Source: Simiduia sp. 21SJ11W-1
GTDB taxonomy: Bacteria; Pseudomonadota; Gammaproteobacteria; Pseudomonadales; Cellvibrionaceae
Direction of reading: 5' to 3'
Length of the DNA stretch: 64,000 nt
Assembly: GCF_024138675.1 (NCBI RefSeq)
Contig: NZ_CP090959.1
Coordinates: 2,573,501-2,637,500, forward strand
The translations under genes were made by a program, and so were the position numbers. Each line of letters begins with the position of its first letter. Position 1 is the first letter of the stretch. Positions 39,101-49,761 of the stretch are shown piece after piece. The notes under the pieces were generated by a model that was not told where the DNA came from, did not search any database, and was given only the letters and a program-made list of their open reading frames with translations.

Positions 39101-41541
39101 CAGAGGCCGTAAAAACCATCAAGGTGAAAATGCACTTGCCGGTAAGCCCGTGGACAAACGTGAAAGGGGAAGATGTCATTACCCTCACGCCAACCCCTCA
39201 GGACTTTACCCTGCTCTATACCCCGGCTGAGCAATTCGGCAATTTGAACCTAGGCTTCTTTCTGGGTACAGATGCATCCGACGTATGGCTAGACGATGTC
39301 AGCCTGATGCAGAAATGCGATCAGGGAATAACCCTGGCCGAGCCGAAAAACGTCACTGCCACACCCACCAGCCACAACAGCATTCAAGTGTCTTGGGATG
39401 CAGTGGCCGATGCAGAAACCTACGCCGTGCAATACCGTGAAAGCGGCGGCAGCTGGGTAGACGGCCCCACCATGGTTGCTAGCACCAGCACTACCCTCAC
39501 AGGCCTCAATGCAGAAGCAAGCTACGAGGTACAAGTACGCGCACAAAATGGTGAGGTGCAGTCGGCTTACAGCACACCGGCAAGCGCAACCACCCCTGCC
39601 ACCGGCGATAACGATGGCGATGGCGGCGACAACGGTGGCGGCACTGGTGGCGACAACGGCGGCGGCACTGGTGGCGATAACGGCGGCGGCAATTCCGGTT
39701 CAGGCCAAGCCTGTGACGTGCCCAACATGCTGACCAATGGCGACTTTGAAACCGGCGACACCAGCGGTTGGGACCTCTACGCAAACAGCAACAATGGCGC
39801 ATCTGCCGATGCCAACATTGTCACTGACGCAGCCTTCGGTTCTGCCAACGCACTGCATGTACAAATTAATGCCACCACCACCGAAAACGACATCCAGCTG
39901 AAAAATACCTTCGGCACTTTGACACAGGGTGAAACCTACATTCTCACCTTCAAAGCCAAGGCAGCGGGTACCAAATCCTTCCCGGTGAAAATTCACCAGA
40001 TCATGAGCCCTTGGGCCAATGTGAATGAAGGCGACACCATCAACCTCACCGACACCGTGCAGGAATTCAGCGTGCTCTACACGCCGGAATCTGACTTGGG
40101 TGCGCTAAATCTCGGCTTTTTCTTGGGCGGCGATGCAACCGACATCTACATCGATGACGTAAGCCTCAAAAGCTACTGTGAAAATGCCGTTGTACTTGCC
40201 AGCCCGAAAAACGTGCAAACCTCAGCCACTAGCCACACTGCACTGGCGGTTAGCTGGGATGCCGTAGACGGCGCCGAAAGCTACGATGTGCAATACCGCG
40301 AAGCTGGCGGCAGCTGGATGGCAGGCCCGGTGATGGTAACCACTACCACGGCTGCCATTGAAAACCTGACGGCTGAAACCACCTATGAAGTTCAGGTGCG
40401 TGCAAACGCAGGTGATGCAAGCTCCGACTACAGTGCACCACTCAGCGCTACCACTCCGGCGGCAAGCGGTGATGATGGCGACGACAACGGCGGTGACACA
40501 GGTGGCGACAACGGTGGCAACACTGGCGGCGACACCGGTTCAGGCCAGGCCTGTGACGTGCCTAATATGCTCACCAACGGTGACTTTGAAACCAGCGACA
40601 CCAACGGTTGGGATTTGTACGTCAACAACAATGCCGCAGCTGTGGCTACCGGCACAGTGGTTGCTGAAACAGGCTTTGATTCCATCAACACCCTGTTGGT
40701 AGACATCAACACCTCCTTCGTTGAAAACGACATTCAGCTGAAAAACACCTTTGGCACTTTAACCCAGGGCGAAACCTACATCCTGACGTTCAACGCCAAG
40801 GCCACAGCCGAGAAAACCATCAAGGTGAAAATTCACCAAACCACAAGCCCTTGGGCAAATGTGAAAGAGGAAGATGCCATCACCCTCACCACGTCAGTGC
40901 AGGAGTACAGCGTGCTGTACACACCGGAATCTGATTTGGGGACGTTGAACCTGGGCTTCTTTCTGGGTGCAGACACCACCAACGTGTACATCGACGACGT
41001 AAGCCTGAAAACTTACTGCGCAGATGAACCCGTCGAACCGGTTGAGCTGGCAGTGCCTGCCAATGTGATGGCGCAAGCCGTTGATCACAGCTCGGCAACC
41101 GTCAGTTGGGACGCCGTGGCCGATGCCACCCACTATGCCCTGCAACAAAAATCCGGCAGCGATGCCTGGGTAGATGTTTCAACCAATATTGAAGCCACAA
41201 GCTTCACCGTAGCAGAGCTAATGGCAGAAACCAGCTACGAGTTCCAGGTAAAAGCCATCAACGCTGAAACGGAATCAGCCTTCAGTGCGCCCGCCAGCGT
41301 TACATTGCCGGCAGCACCCGCTGACGACAGTGATGACGACACAGACGGTGACACGGATGACGACACAACCGATGGCGGTGACGACAACACCGATGATCAA
41401 GGCGCAGACGAAAAAGACGACGAAAAACCCACCTTCGGTTGCTCCGTTGGCTCGGGCTCGGCGCTGGACCCTACCCTGCTGCTGATGCTGCTGATTGCCG
41501 GTGCGAACATCACGCGCCGCCGCATGAAGCGCAACAACTAA
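36169..41541 (+). CDS. Very large secreted beta-propeller / CBM / FN3 protein
   Basis: 1790 aa. Signal peptide (KSILACSIALLCAQTAVAA); residues about 25-780 form a propeller with Asp-box repeats (VYKSTDNGENW, VFVSTDGGANW, LYKSTDAGQTW), GH74/sialidase-like in look. FN3 domain about 787-885. Then three homologous CBM4/9-like modules (about 892-1050, 1182-1339, 1461-1617; each with MLTNGDFET..GW.LY and a late LGFFLG.DASDVWLDDVSL), each followed by FN3. Asp/Gly/Asn linkers separate units. The C terminus is Asp-rich, then CSVGSGSALDPTLLLMLLIAG..RRRMKR: a Cys, a membrane helix and an Arg cluster, as in GlyGly-CTERM-like sorting tails. A polysaccharide-active surface enzyme is likely; whether the propeller is a true GH74 enzyme I cannot tell. 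Confidence 0.82.
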   Translation: MKKSILACSIALLCAQTAVAANTWQSLNPGAGGQIQDVVADPNQVDVVYLASDMEGVYKSTDNGENWQPTGQLSHNRVYAVAVKPGNSDHLFVGTLFGLHTSTDGGATYDLIDNTKNISFGSVAFKPDNANVIIAGPGWRDDQDFIDNFGETANGEGRVFVSTDGGANWSAVTFDSATNTDRNIYNITFDPANPSTVYLGSNKGLYKSTDAGQTWAKVESPTNRPRSKGVTLSPDGKVLYSVFAANDNNNRDWVLYATPADNINWQAVAAGLNSGKRFWYPEIDPRSTATEHKVLLGTVGDREGLYEGTFNWSGASLSSYSWSKIFGDYSNGNYDIGWDYASPPNARFAHYTPTTGGWDRGVWSTSNQAMFYADHNSGDNSYSWANKYSNPNNSITVNWWGVDWPTYSGKGTESTYTYDVAIHGDYVIQGQADNGLVESWDGGFSWSNMQHRLPGLNLSDVQAVDIADAWGTPTVVAQATSGYGGGAHNGRLYAKKLTTASPTDVWVELAGGPAGKAGVPKGVLRDVAVSPANPAKVFMFSSNYGLYMLEDIGRALDYHQQGEVLDAKLIYQSGGNDTARSARTIAPHPTDENVVFFSSTGGVQGVWRGEALEDGSWSFEQVLNTSGWDAEVHAWEHNGTVYLMNFAKGGGPDFNDGNNWHALLSTDEGQTWTKVFNPDIAKTVRPTSNVAWWDEVSDRFNFSAKGGSAAYADKLVVGYYDHALQLGYGVFMGTIQGDGSVTWEDITADLHFKGLTGTRFVAEDGVMNLYSATPGAGLWKRTVAGVQLPETPAMAPAGADTLSASLNADDNTITLTWADNANNEQGYRIERSNGGAFKVVGQVGMNDTDYLDFDLASNTEYTYRVVAFNAAGVATASNEVTITSGEADGGSDACVAVNLLSNGDFETGDISGGWNLYANTGKGAAATANVGAAAGFSSSNVAHIAISAPTHENDVQFKNTVNGLDQGKTYALKFTGASEAVKTIKVKMHLPVSPWTNVKGEDVITLTPTPQDFTLLYTPAEQFGNLNLGFFLGTDASDVWLDDVSLMQKCDQGITLAEPKNVTATPTSHNSIQVSWDAVADAETYAVQYRESGGSWVDGPTMVASTSTTLTGLNAEASYEVQVRAQNGEVQSAYSTPASATTPATGDNDGDGGDNGGGTGGDNGGGTGGDNGGGNSGSGQACDVPNMLTNGDFETGDTSGWDLYANSNNGASADANIVTDAAFGSANALHVQINATTTENDIQLKNTFGTLTQGETYILTFKAKAAGTKSFPVKIHQIMSPWANVNEGDTINLTDTVQEFSVLYTPESDLGALNLGFFLGGDATDIYIDDVSLKSYCENAVVLASPKNVQTSATSHTALAVSWDAVDGAESYDVQYREAGGSWMAGPVMVTTTTAAIENLTAETTYEVQVRANAGDASSDYSAPLSATTPAASGDDGDDNGGDTGGDNGGNTGGDTGSGQACDVPNMLTNGDFETSDTNGWDLYVNNNAAAVATGTVVAETGFDSINTLLVDINTSFVENDIQLKNTFGTLTQGETYILTFNAKATAEKTIKVKIHQTTSPWANVKEEDAITLTTSVQEYSVLYTPESDLGTLNLGFFLGADTTNVYIDDVSLKTYCADEPVEPVELAVPANVMAQAVDHSSATVSWDAVADATHYALQQKSGSDAWVDVSTNIEATSFTVAELMAETSYEFQVKAINAETESAFSAPASVTLPAAPADDSDDDTDGDTDDDTTDGGDDNTDDQGADEKDDEKPTFGCSVGSGSALDPTLLLMLLIAGANITRRRMKRNN

Positions 41542-41594
41542 CCCATTAAGGCCCGCCCGGGGTGTGCCATAGCACCCCGGCAATCCCTAAGCTT

Positions 41595-41618
41595 AGCCGG
41601 CATTGCCGGCTTTTTTTT
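41595..41618 (+). terminator. Terminator of the propeller/CBM gene
   Basis: AGCCGGC-ATT-GCCGGCT is a 7-bp stem with a 3-nt loop followed by a run of T. A second GC hairpin (CCGGGGTG / CACCCCGG, 41557-41580) lies just before it. Confidence 0.88.
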
Positions 41619-41622
41619 GTGC

Positions 41623-41646
41623 AAAAAAAAGGGGGGCTTGCCCCCC
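41623..41646 (-). terminator. Terminator of the groES-groEL operon
   Basis: On the minus strand GGGGGG-CAAG-CCCCCC is followed by eight T residues, 33 nt beyond the groEL stop. Confidence 0.85.
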
Positions 41647-41678
41647 CCAAAATAATTAAATGCCAAAGGCATGCGCCG

Positions 41679-43621
<1,943 letters not shown>

Positions 43622-43702
43622 AGGAATTCCTCCCACAAAAATACAAAAAAATGCATACATGAAAGGATGGTGTCGGAAGTGTGTCCTCTACCTCCAAGGC
43701 GC

Positions 43703-43731
43703 AAAATAGGCGCGCACAATGGAATTTCAAG
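43703..43731 (-). promoter_or_regulatory. Sigma-32-like heat-shock promoter of groES-groEL
   Basis: On the minus strand CTTGAAA (43731-43725), 14 nt, then CCTATTTT (43710-43703) resembles the heat-shock consensus CTTGAAA-N(11-16)-CCCCATnT. It lies about 80 nt before the groES start. No CIRCE inverted repeat was seen. Confidence 0.6.
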
Positions 43732-43810
43732 GGTGTTACGGAAAGAATAAATAATATTTTTTAGTTATAAAAAAACTGAAATTTATGCTCTTGCAAATGG
43801 ATTTACTCTC

Positions 43811-43822
43811 TAACTATAGTTA
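43811..43822. promoter_or_regulatory. AT-rich palindrome TAACTATAGTTA
   Basis: A perfect 12-bp palindrome about 60 bp upstream of the gene at 43882 and on the far side of the groES promoter. It could be an operator or part of a -10 region; the function is not established. Confidence 0.3.
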
Positions 43823-43881
43823 TTAGCAAGCCCTGCTTTTAGCCATGTTTTAGCGGGTTTGAACCGCCGGGAGAATCGCCT

Positions 43882-44469
43882 ATGCACCAAGCAACCTTTC
43901 ACAGAACCTTGGCAGACTACTTCAGAGACAGGCTGCACCATTTGGCGGGTGAGGCCCCCGCCCGCCCCCAAACCGATACGCTCTGGTATTTGGGCAGTAT
44001 GATGGCGCGCCTGGGTGATAGCCGCGAGCTGTTCAGCTATGAAGACGGCCAGCTGGATATACGGCCACTGGCACTGCTCTACCAGGATGCCCGCGATACC
44101 CAGGCCCACTGGGAGCGCTGCCAACTGCTGCGGCAACTGGGCGATCTCGCCATGTTTTTGGGTGCGCTGTTTCCCGCAAGTTTTAGCCGCCGGGGTATTG
44201 GAAAGGATTACGTGATTGGTATGGGCACCAGTGCCTACGACTACCTGGCAGATCACGCCAGCAGTAACCGCCATATTTTTTCTGAGCTGGCCAGCAGGTT
44301 TGCCAAATTACTGGAACTGGTGGCCAAGGCCTGCAATCGTGAAGCCGGGCTTTCTGCCGAAGACTTGCTGATTATTTACGATCGTTATCGCACAACCGGC
44401 GACCCGCAGCTGGCGCGCCAACTGCGGGCTCTGGGCCTTGCCCTGCCCGCTACAGAACAACTGCAATAG
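43882..44469 (+). CDS. Hypothetical protein
   Basis: 195 aa, not recognised, with no signal peptide or membrane segment. It looks mainly alpha-helical (HRTLADYFRDRLHHLAG.., LARQLRALGLALP) with a conserved-looking centre LRQLGDLAMFLGALFPASFSRRGIGKDYVIGMGTSAYDYL. GGGAG precedes the ATG by 8 nt. It is divergent from groES and convergent with the lipoprotein gene at 44503. Confidence 0.75.
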   Translation: MHQATFHRTLADYFRDRLHHLAGEAPARPQTDTLWYLGSMMARLGDSRELFSYEDGQLDIRPLALLYQDARDTQAHWERCQLLRQLGDLAMFLGALFPASFSRRGIGKDYVIGMGTSAYDYLADHASSNRHIFSELASRFAKLLELVAKACNREAGLSAEDLLIIYDRYRTTGDPQLARQLRALGLALPATEQLQ

Positions 44470-44502
44470 CTTGGGCGAAGGGTTTAACGGCAACACATGC
44501 AC

Positions 44503-45342
44503 CTAGCCGCGAAAATCGGCAATGGCATCGGCCAATAGCGACAATGCCGGCGTTAATGCCAGCGCGATGTTGGCCGGGCTGCCGAATTGCTCGCGCGCCT
44601 GCTGCTGGGGTGCAAGCTCCAGTAAAAAGCCCCCGCCACTGGATTCACCGGCAATCAAGAGCGTGAGATTATCCTGTACCCGCAATTGGGTTTCATAACC
44701 CGGGCGCAGGCGAAAGCCGTCGTTCGCCAACTGCTCGAGCAGACGATCTTGATGCAGCAACCGCTCCGTTAACGCCAGGGTTGCCTCACTGGTGGCGCGG
44801 CCATCCACAATAATTTGCGCACCGCCAACGTAGCTGGCCTCTTCAAGGGTTGCCGTAGGCGGCAGGCGGTCGGCATCAAAGTGCAGCGCCACAATGGTAC
44901 TGCCCGCGTTTACAGCGGCCGTTAGCAAGGCATCGTAAGAGGTGTAGGCGGTATCGAACTGGGCTTTGTCTTCAATCTTGCCCGACACCAGGCGCGCCTC
45001 TACCTTTGCAATATGCACCACCAAATTGCGCGCGCGCAATTGTTCGGCGAACACTTCAGCGGCAGGGTCTATGTAATCGCGCTCGCGCCCTTCGGCGCCG
45101 GCGGAAGATTCACCATAGTGATCGGGCAGGGTGTGGTCTGTGGCAATCACCACATCCACATTGGCCATAGAGGGCAAAGGAGCCAACGCCAAGGGATCGG
45201 GGGTATCGGGCGTATCCGCTGTGCCACCGCCCCCGCCCTTGCAAGCGCTCAAACCTGCAGCCAGCATTACGCCTAAAACCAGCATGGCCAACTTGCGCCC
45301 CCGGGTGCGTGCAAACTGTGTGGGTAAACATCCAAAGTTCAT
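44503..45342 (-). CDS. Lipoprotein, possibly N-acetylmuramoyl-alanine-amidase-like
   Basis: 279 aa from the ATG at 45342 (GGAG upstream). KLAMLVLGVMLAAGLSAC is a lipoprotein signal with lipobox LSAC, followed by a Gly/Thr/Pro linker. The rest, VDVVIATDHTLPDHYGESSAGAEGRE..., STIVALHFDADRL and GFLLELAPQQQ, is faintly like the Amidase_3 fold (IDPGHGG, SIHxN, ExGFxSN), but the metal ligands are not convincing. It follows the M14 carboxypeptidase gene by 63 nt on the same strand, so they may form an operon acting on peptides or peptidoglycan. Confidence 0.6.
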   Translation of the reverse strand: MNFGCLPTQFARTRGRKLAMLVLGVMLAAGLSACKGGGGGTADTPDTPDPLALAPLPSMANVDVVIATDHTLPDHYGESSAGAEGRERDYIDPAAEVFAEQLRARNLVVHIAKVEARLVSGKIEDKAQFDTAYTSYDALLTAAVNAGSTIVALHFDADRLPPTATLEEASYVGGAQIIVDGRATSEATLALTERLLHQDRLLEQLANDGFRLRPGYETQLRVQDNLTLLIAGESSGGGFLLELAPQQQAREQFGSPANIALALTPALSLLADAIADFRG

Positions 45343-45405
45343 ACAAACATTCTCCTCGTGGCCGCAGTACGCGGCCATATTCTGTGTGGTAATAGTGGTT
45401 AGAAA

Positions 45406-46809
45406 CTACGGCTTGGCGTGCGATACTTTGGGCTCTGCCCCATCCAAAGGCACCCATTGGCCACCCAGCACGGCGGCCGCGTTACGGCCTTCGCGGGTGA
45501 GCAAAAAGAACGCCGGTGTGCGCCTTGCGGGCCGCGCTGTCACATATTCAGGCGCGCTGCTAAGGCGCAATACCGGCAGTGACGTTGCAATCTCCAGCTG
45601 TTCAGCCTCGCCTAAAAAGTGTGAATAACCCTCGGCCAACAAGCGCAGGTAGCGGGCATCAGTTAGGGTAAGTGTTGTGCCAGCCTTTAACGGGTAGGGT
45701 TTGCTTGCGGCATAGGTAAGCCCGCTGGCATCTATAACCTGATAGCCGCCAAAGGGTTTCAAATCACCCACCTCGCCCACAAAGCCTGCGCCCGGGTTAT
45801 AGATTGATTGCTGCACACCTATGTCTACGCGGTAGGCGTGCTTACCTGCCACCTGCACATCGCGCAGCAGCACATCAAATAATGCGTTGTCTTCGTTTTC
45901 AGGAATCGCCCAATAGCGTGCCACCGGCACACTTTGGTAGCTGCCATCGACAATGGCATCCAGTGCCGCCTGCAGCATAAGCACGTTGGCCGCGCGCGCA
46001 GTTTGACGGTTAGGATCTTGATAGTTGCCGCCCGATTCAATCAACACGGTGGCAATGTTCATGGCGGAAAAGGTATCGCCAAAGGCGCGCACGGCATAGG
46101 TGTCGTCGTAGCGGCCCACCTGTTGTTGCAAATTTTCTGGCAGCGCTTGCAACATGGTGGCAATAAGTTGCATGGCCTTGTCGCGGCTGGGCGATGCAGA
46201 TTTTGCCTCATCAAAGGCGGGGGCCAATACCGAAATAGTGGCCGGGCGCCCGGCCACGCCGAGCCTGCGATCCTGATCGTGCAGGTTAAAACCGATGTGC
46301 GGCTTAAACATTTTTGCCTGCGCCATCAGCAAGCGGCCTTCCGGGGTTTGCAGCGCGCGGGCATCGCGGTTGATATCAATGCTCTGGGCGTTATGGCGGC
46401 GAAATTCTTCTGCGCCATCGGGGTTTAACATGGGGATAATGCGCAGGCTGATTTTCTCGCTAATCTCGGCCCAGCGCTCGGCGTGCTCGGGCGCCAGGAG
46501 TTGCGCTAGCAAGTCCATCACCGCGGCTGTGGCTGTGGGTTCGTCACCGTGCATTTGGGTCCACATCATTACGCGCGTGGGGCCTGAGCCCAACTGCAGC
46601 GCACTGATGCTACGCCCTTCAAAAGACTCACCTATTTGCGCTACCTTCACGCGCGGGTCTTTTGCGAAGTGCGAAAGCCAAGGCGCGATATCGGTATGGG
46701 TAATTTGCCAATGGTTTAAATCGGGCAAAGGTTCAGCAGCATTTACCGCCTGCCCCCAACATGGCGCGCCCAACAGGCCACACAACACTAACGCTAGCGC
46801 TCGCTTCAT
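45406..46809 (-). CDS. Secreted M14 zinc carboxypeptidase
   Basis: A 467-aa exported metallocarboxypeptidase. Signal peptide KRALALVLCGLLGAPCWGQ. Zinc ligands HGDE (in MMWTQMHGDEPTATAA) and a later His (PHIGFNLHDQ), the substrate-binding IPMLNPDGAEEFRRHNAQSIDINRDA, and a candidate catalytic Glu in VLIESGG are typical of M14. The C-terminal 150 residues are unassigned. It precedes the lipoprotein gene on the same strand. Confidence 0.9.
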   Translation of the reverse strand: MKRALALVLCGLLGAPCWGQAVNAAEPLPDLNHWQITHTDIAPWLSHFAKDPRVKVAQIGESFEGRSISALQLGSGPTRVMMWTQMHGDEPTATAAVMDLLAQLLAPEHAERWAEISEKISLRIIPMLNPDGAEEFRRHNAQSIDINRDARALQTPEGRLLMAQAKMFKPHIGFNLHDQDRRLGVAGRPATISVLAPAFDEAKSASPSRDKAMQLIATMLQALPENLQQQVGRYDDTYAVRAFGDTFSAMNIATVLIESGGNYQDPNRQTARAANVLMLQAALDAIVDGSYQSVPVARYWAIPENEDNALFDVLLRDVQVAGKHAYRVDIGVQQSIYNPGAGFVGEVGDLKPFGGYQVIDASGLTYAASKPYPLKAGTTLTLTDARYLRLLAEGYSHFLGEAEQLEIATSLPVLRLSSAPEYVTARPARRTPAFFLLTREGRNAAAVLGGQWVPLDGAEPKVSHAKP

Positions 46810-46990
46810 AAATTCCCCCGCTCAAAAGTTCAGGGGCACAAGGTGCCAGATTACGCCAGAAGTACAAGCCGCAACCTATCGGTACAACCGATATCAGGCT
46901 CTAACGGCCGACCAACACGCGGCTGGATGCACGGGGCTCGTCTATGCTTACCACACCTCTAAACACACCACCCGAAACGAAGATCAGCCC

Positions 46991-48520
46991 GTGCCCAGTA
47001 TTCCCGGTTACCAATTTAAAAACTTGCTTGGCGGTGGCGGCTCAGCGCAAGTGTGGTTGGCGCAGCAACAATCACTAGACAGGCCTGTGGCCATCAAAGT
47101 ACTTGCTAACTCGCTTGTTAACGACGTAAATTGCCAACAGCTGTTCGCCCATGAATCGCGCCTGATTGCCCGGCTGAATCACCCCAATATTGTGCAGGTA
47201 ATCGAGCAGGGCCAAACCGAGGCAGGCGAGCCGTTTTTTGTAATGCCCTATGTAAAAAGCATCACCCTAACAGCAATACTGGCGCGCGCCGATGTGGCGC
47301 TTACCCGCAGGCTGGACATTCTGATTCAACTCGCAGCAGCACTGGCCTACGCCCACCGCAACGGCGTAATTCACCGCGACATCAAGCCCGCCAACGTACT
47401 GGTAGATTACGAGGGCCATGTACGCCTAGTGGATTTCGGGATTGCCGGTTTTTTTGCGCTTGAAGATGATCTGGTAGCCGGCACCCAGGCCTATATGGCA
47501 CCGGAGCAACACCAAGGCATTTCACACACCAGCATACAAAGTGATTTGTTCAGCTTCGGCATGCTCATGCACGAGTTACTCTACGGCCTAAGGCCGGATG
47601 CAGAGCTTGCCAGCCAAAAAATTGAAGCCCTGCACATGCACCAGCCACGCTTGCGTGGGCTCTACCCGCTCATCACACAATGCCTGGCGCCAAACCCGAC
47701 CCTAAGGCCTGGCTCTGCGCTGGTAATACGCGAGCAGCTCTTATTGGCCGCTGCCGGCCAACACCTTGGGGGCAATCGCTGGGGGCTTGAAACAGAGCGC
47801 GACCAGTTACCGGCCAACTACACCCTCCTTGATGTGCTGAAAGAAAACCCCGTGAGCTCGACCTATTTGGTGAACGACCCAAACAAAGGGCGCCTGCTGG
47901 TCATTAAAAAACAACCCGCCAACCAACAAGATCGCGCGGCCCGCAGTGCCGCCAAGCTCACCCAAATCAAACACCCGCACATTGCGCGGCTGTTTGGCAC
48001 CGGCAAAAACCAGCGAACGTTTATCAGCGTTACCGAATACCTGCCCGCCGGCAGCCTTGAAGATCGCCTGGCGCAGGCACTTGCGCCCGCCCAATGGCAA
48101 AGCCTTGCCCACCAGATTTTCAGTGCCCTGGCCTGCGCGCACAGCTACGGCTTAGTGCACGGCAACTTGCGCCCGGGCAACATCATGTTTGCCAGCGACG
48201 ATCACCTGAAGCTCTGTGACTTCGGCTTCGCGCCCCACCGCGATGGCCCAAGCCCCTACCAACCCAATGAACCGGCATCGCCCAGCGCCGACTTATACAG
48301 CGCGGCTGCGGTACTGTTTGAAGCACTCACAGGTCACTTGCCAAAGGGTGGATTGCTAAGAATTAAAGATCGCTGGCGGGTACGCCACTATCCGCTACTG
48401 GGGCCGCTGCTACTTTCGCTGCTCCATAAAAAGCCCGCCAAACGGCCCGCCAGCGCAAGCCAGGTGGTTGACCAACTAAGCCTTGGCGCGGATCAACAAG
48501 CTACAGTGATCTCTGACTGA
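46991..48520 (+). CDS. Ser/Thr protein kinase fused to a pseudokinase
   Basis: About 509 aa with two protein-kinase folds in tandem and no membrane segment. The first has a G-loop (LLGGGGSAQVWLA), Lys in VAIKVL, HRDIKPANVLV and VDFGIAG, and so looks active. The second (from about 275) keeps a fold (STYLVNDPNKGRLLVIKK) but has HGNLRPGNIMF in place of HRDxKxxN, so the catalytic Asp is lost, although CDFGFA remains. The start is uncertain: GTG at 46991 sits just before the kinase domain; the frame is open far upstream across the divergent M14 promoter and that part was discounted. A decayed copy of its 3' part lies at 52127. Confidence 0.85.
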   Translation: MPSIPGYQFKNLLGGGGSAQVWLAQQQSLDRPVAIKVLANSLVNDVNCQQLFAHESRLIARLNHPNIVQVIEQGQTEAGEPFFVMPYVKSITLTAILARADVALTRRLDILIQLAAALAYAHRNGVIHRDIKPANVLVDYEGHVRLVDFGIAGFFALEDDLVAGTQAYMAPEQHQGISHTSIQSDLFSFGMLMHELLYGLRPDAELASQKIEALHMHQPRLRGLYPLITQCLAPNPTLRPGSALVIREQLLLAAAGQHLGGNRWGLETERDQLPANYTLLDVLKENPVSSTYLVNDPNKGRLLVIKKQPANQQDRAARSAAKLTQIKHPHIARLFGTGKNQRTFISVTEYLPAGSLEDRLAQALAPAQWQSLAHQIFSALACAHSYGLVHGNLRPGNIMFASDDHLKLCDFGFAPHRDGPSPYQPNEPASPSADLYSAAAVLFEALTGHLPKGGLLRIKDRWRVRHYPLLGPLLLSLLHKKPAKRPASASQVVDQLSLGADQQATVISD

Positions 48521-48617
48521 ATGGCTAAGAACCGGGCGAGCGGGCACATGGCAAGTGTGGATCGGGGCTCGCCACATCGGCCAATGTCCCGCCGGCAAAC
48601 CCCTGGCGGCTCGGCGG

Positions 48618-49100
48618 TCAGCGATGCGGCGCGTCAGCGCTATGGTCATCGTTGGCACCCACGCCAGGCGGGGACGGCCACACCAGTCCGCCAGCAATGG
48701 CTGCCAGCAGCATGAGCTGGCTGCTCGCCAATAACAGAAAAATACCGATGGGGTGACCCGGTACCCCTTGTGCCAACAAATACGCCAGATAGGCCGTGGC
48801 CACACCGTTGACCAACAGCGCACCGCGACGCGCGAATGAACGGCGGCACCACAAGCCCGGAATGCACAAGGCATTCAACAGGCCCATCGCGGCGAGCACC
48901 AGGCCCGGTAACAACAACCCCAGCAGGCGACCACCGTCGGCGCCTGCCATGGGCCACACGGCGCGCAGATGCCCCCAGGCACCGGCAAAAAAGAACAGCG
49001 CGAGTAACAGCCCGCCAACGGCGGCGAGCCGGTACAAATCATTGACGGCCGGCGTGGCGCCTTGTTTCACACCCTGCTCAACCTCGTCAGTAACCGACAT
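48618..49100 (-). CDS. Small integral membrane protein
   Basis: 160 aa with about four membrane segments (LAAVGGLLLALFFFAGAW, GLLLPGLVLAAMGLLNAL, GALLVNGVATAYLAYLLAQ, GIFLLLASSQLMLLAAIAGG). Family not recognised. The ATG at 49100 has GGAG upstream and overlaps the end of the response-regulator gene by 14 nt, making it the third gene of the two-component operon. Base composition is GC-rich like its partners. Confidence 0.75.
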   Translation of the reverse strand: MSVTDEVEQGVKQGATPAVNDLYRLAAVGGLLLALFFFAGAWGHLRAVWPMAGADGGRLLGLLLPGLVLAAMGLLNALCIPGLWCRRSFARRGALLVNGVATAYLAYLLAQGVPGHPIGIFLLLASSQLMLLAAIAGGLVWPSPPGVGANDDHSADAPHR

Positions 49101-49761
49101 CGCGCTCTCCGATGGTGACCAGACCGCACTCGTAAGCAAACACCACCGCCTGGGCGCGATCGCGCAGGCCGAGTTTTGACAGCAGGCTGGACACGTGGGT
49201 TTTTACCGTGGCGGCGCCAATCTGCAACACCTCGGCAATTTCGGCGTTGCTCTTACCCTCCGCCAGTGCAGTGAGCACCTCCTGTTCGCGGCCCGTGAGC
49301 CGTTCAAGGCGCTCAGCCAACGTGTTGTTGATGCCACTCGGCTGGCTGAACTGCTGAATCAACCGCTGGGTGATGCCCGGCGCCAACATGGCGCCGCCGT
49401 CGGCGACGGTGCGCACGGCCTGAACCAGGCTTTCGGGCGGGATATCTTTGAGCACAAATCCACTGGCACCGGCGCGCAGCGCCCGGTAGACGTATTCGTC
49501 CGGATCAAAGGTGGTGAGGATAATAACCCGGCAGCTGCCGCTGGCGTGGGCCAGGATCTTTTCCGTGGCTTCGAGCCCATCCATCGCCGGCATGCGGATA
49601 TCCATGAGAATCACGTCCGGCTGATAACGGCGCGCCGCCTCCAGCGCCTCGAGCCCGTTGGCCGCTTCGGCTACCACCTCGATATCCGGCTCGTGTCCCA
49701 GTACCAGCGCGAATCCGCGCCGTACCAGCGCCTGGTCATCCACCACCATCACCCTAAGCAT
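49087..49761 (-). CDS. NarL-type response regulator
   Basis: 224 aa. Receiver with D8-D9 and phosphoacceptor D54 (VILMDIRMPAMDG), then LuxR-type HTH (LTGREQEVLTALAEGKSNAEIAEVL..ATVKTHVSSLLSKLGL). The start at 49761 overlaps the kinase gene by 8 nt and has GGAG upstream. It is the cognate partner of the kinase at 49754. Confidence 0.93.
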   Translation of the reverse strand: MLRVMVVDDQALVRRGFALVLGHEPDIEVVAEAANGLEALEAARRYQPDVILMDIRMPAMDGLEATEKILAHASGSCRVIILTTFDPDEYVYRALRAGASGFVLKDIPPESLVQAVRTVADGGAMLAPGITQRLIQQFSQPSGINNTLAERLERLTGREQEVLTALAEGKSNAEIAEVLQIGAATVKTHVSSLLSKLGLRDRAQAVVFAYECGLVTIGERDVGY

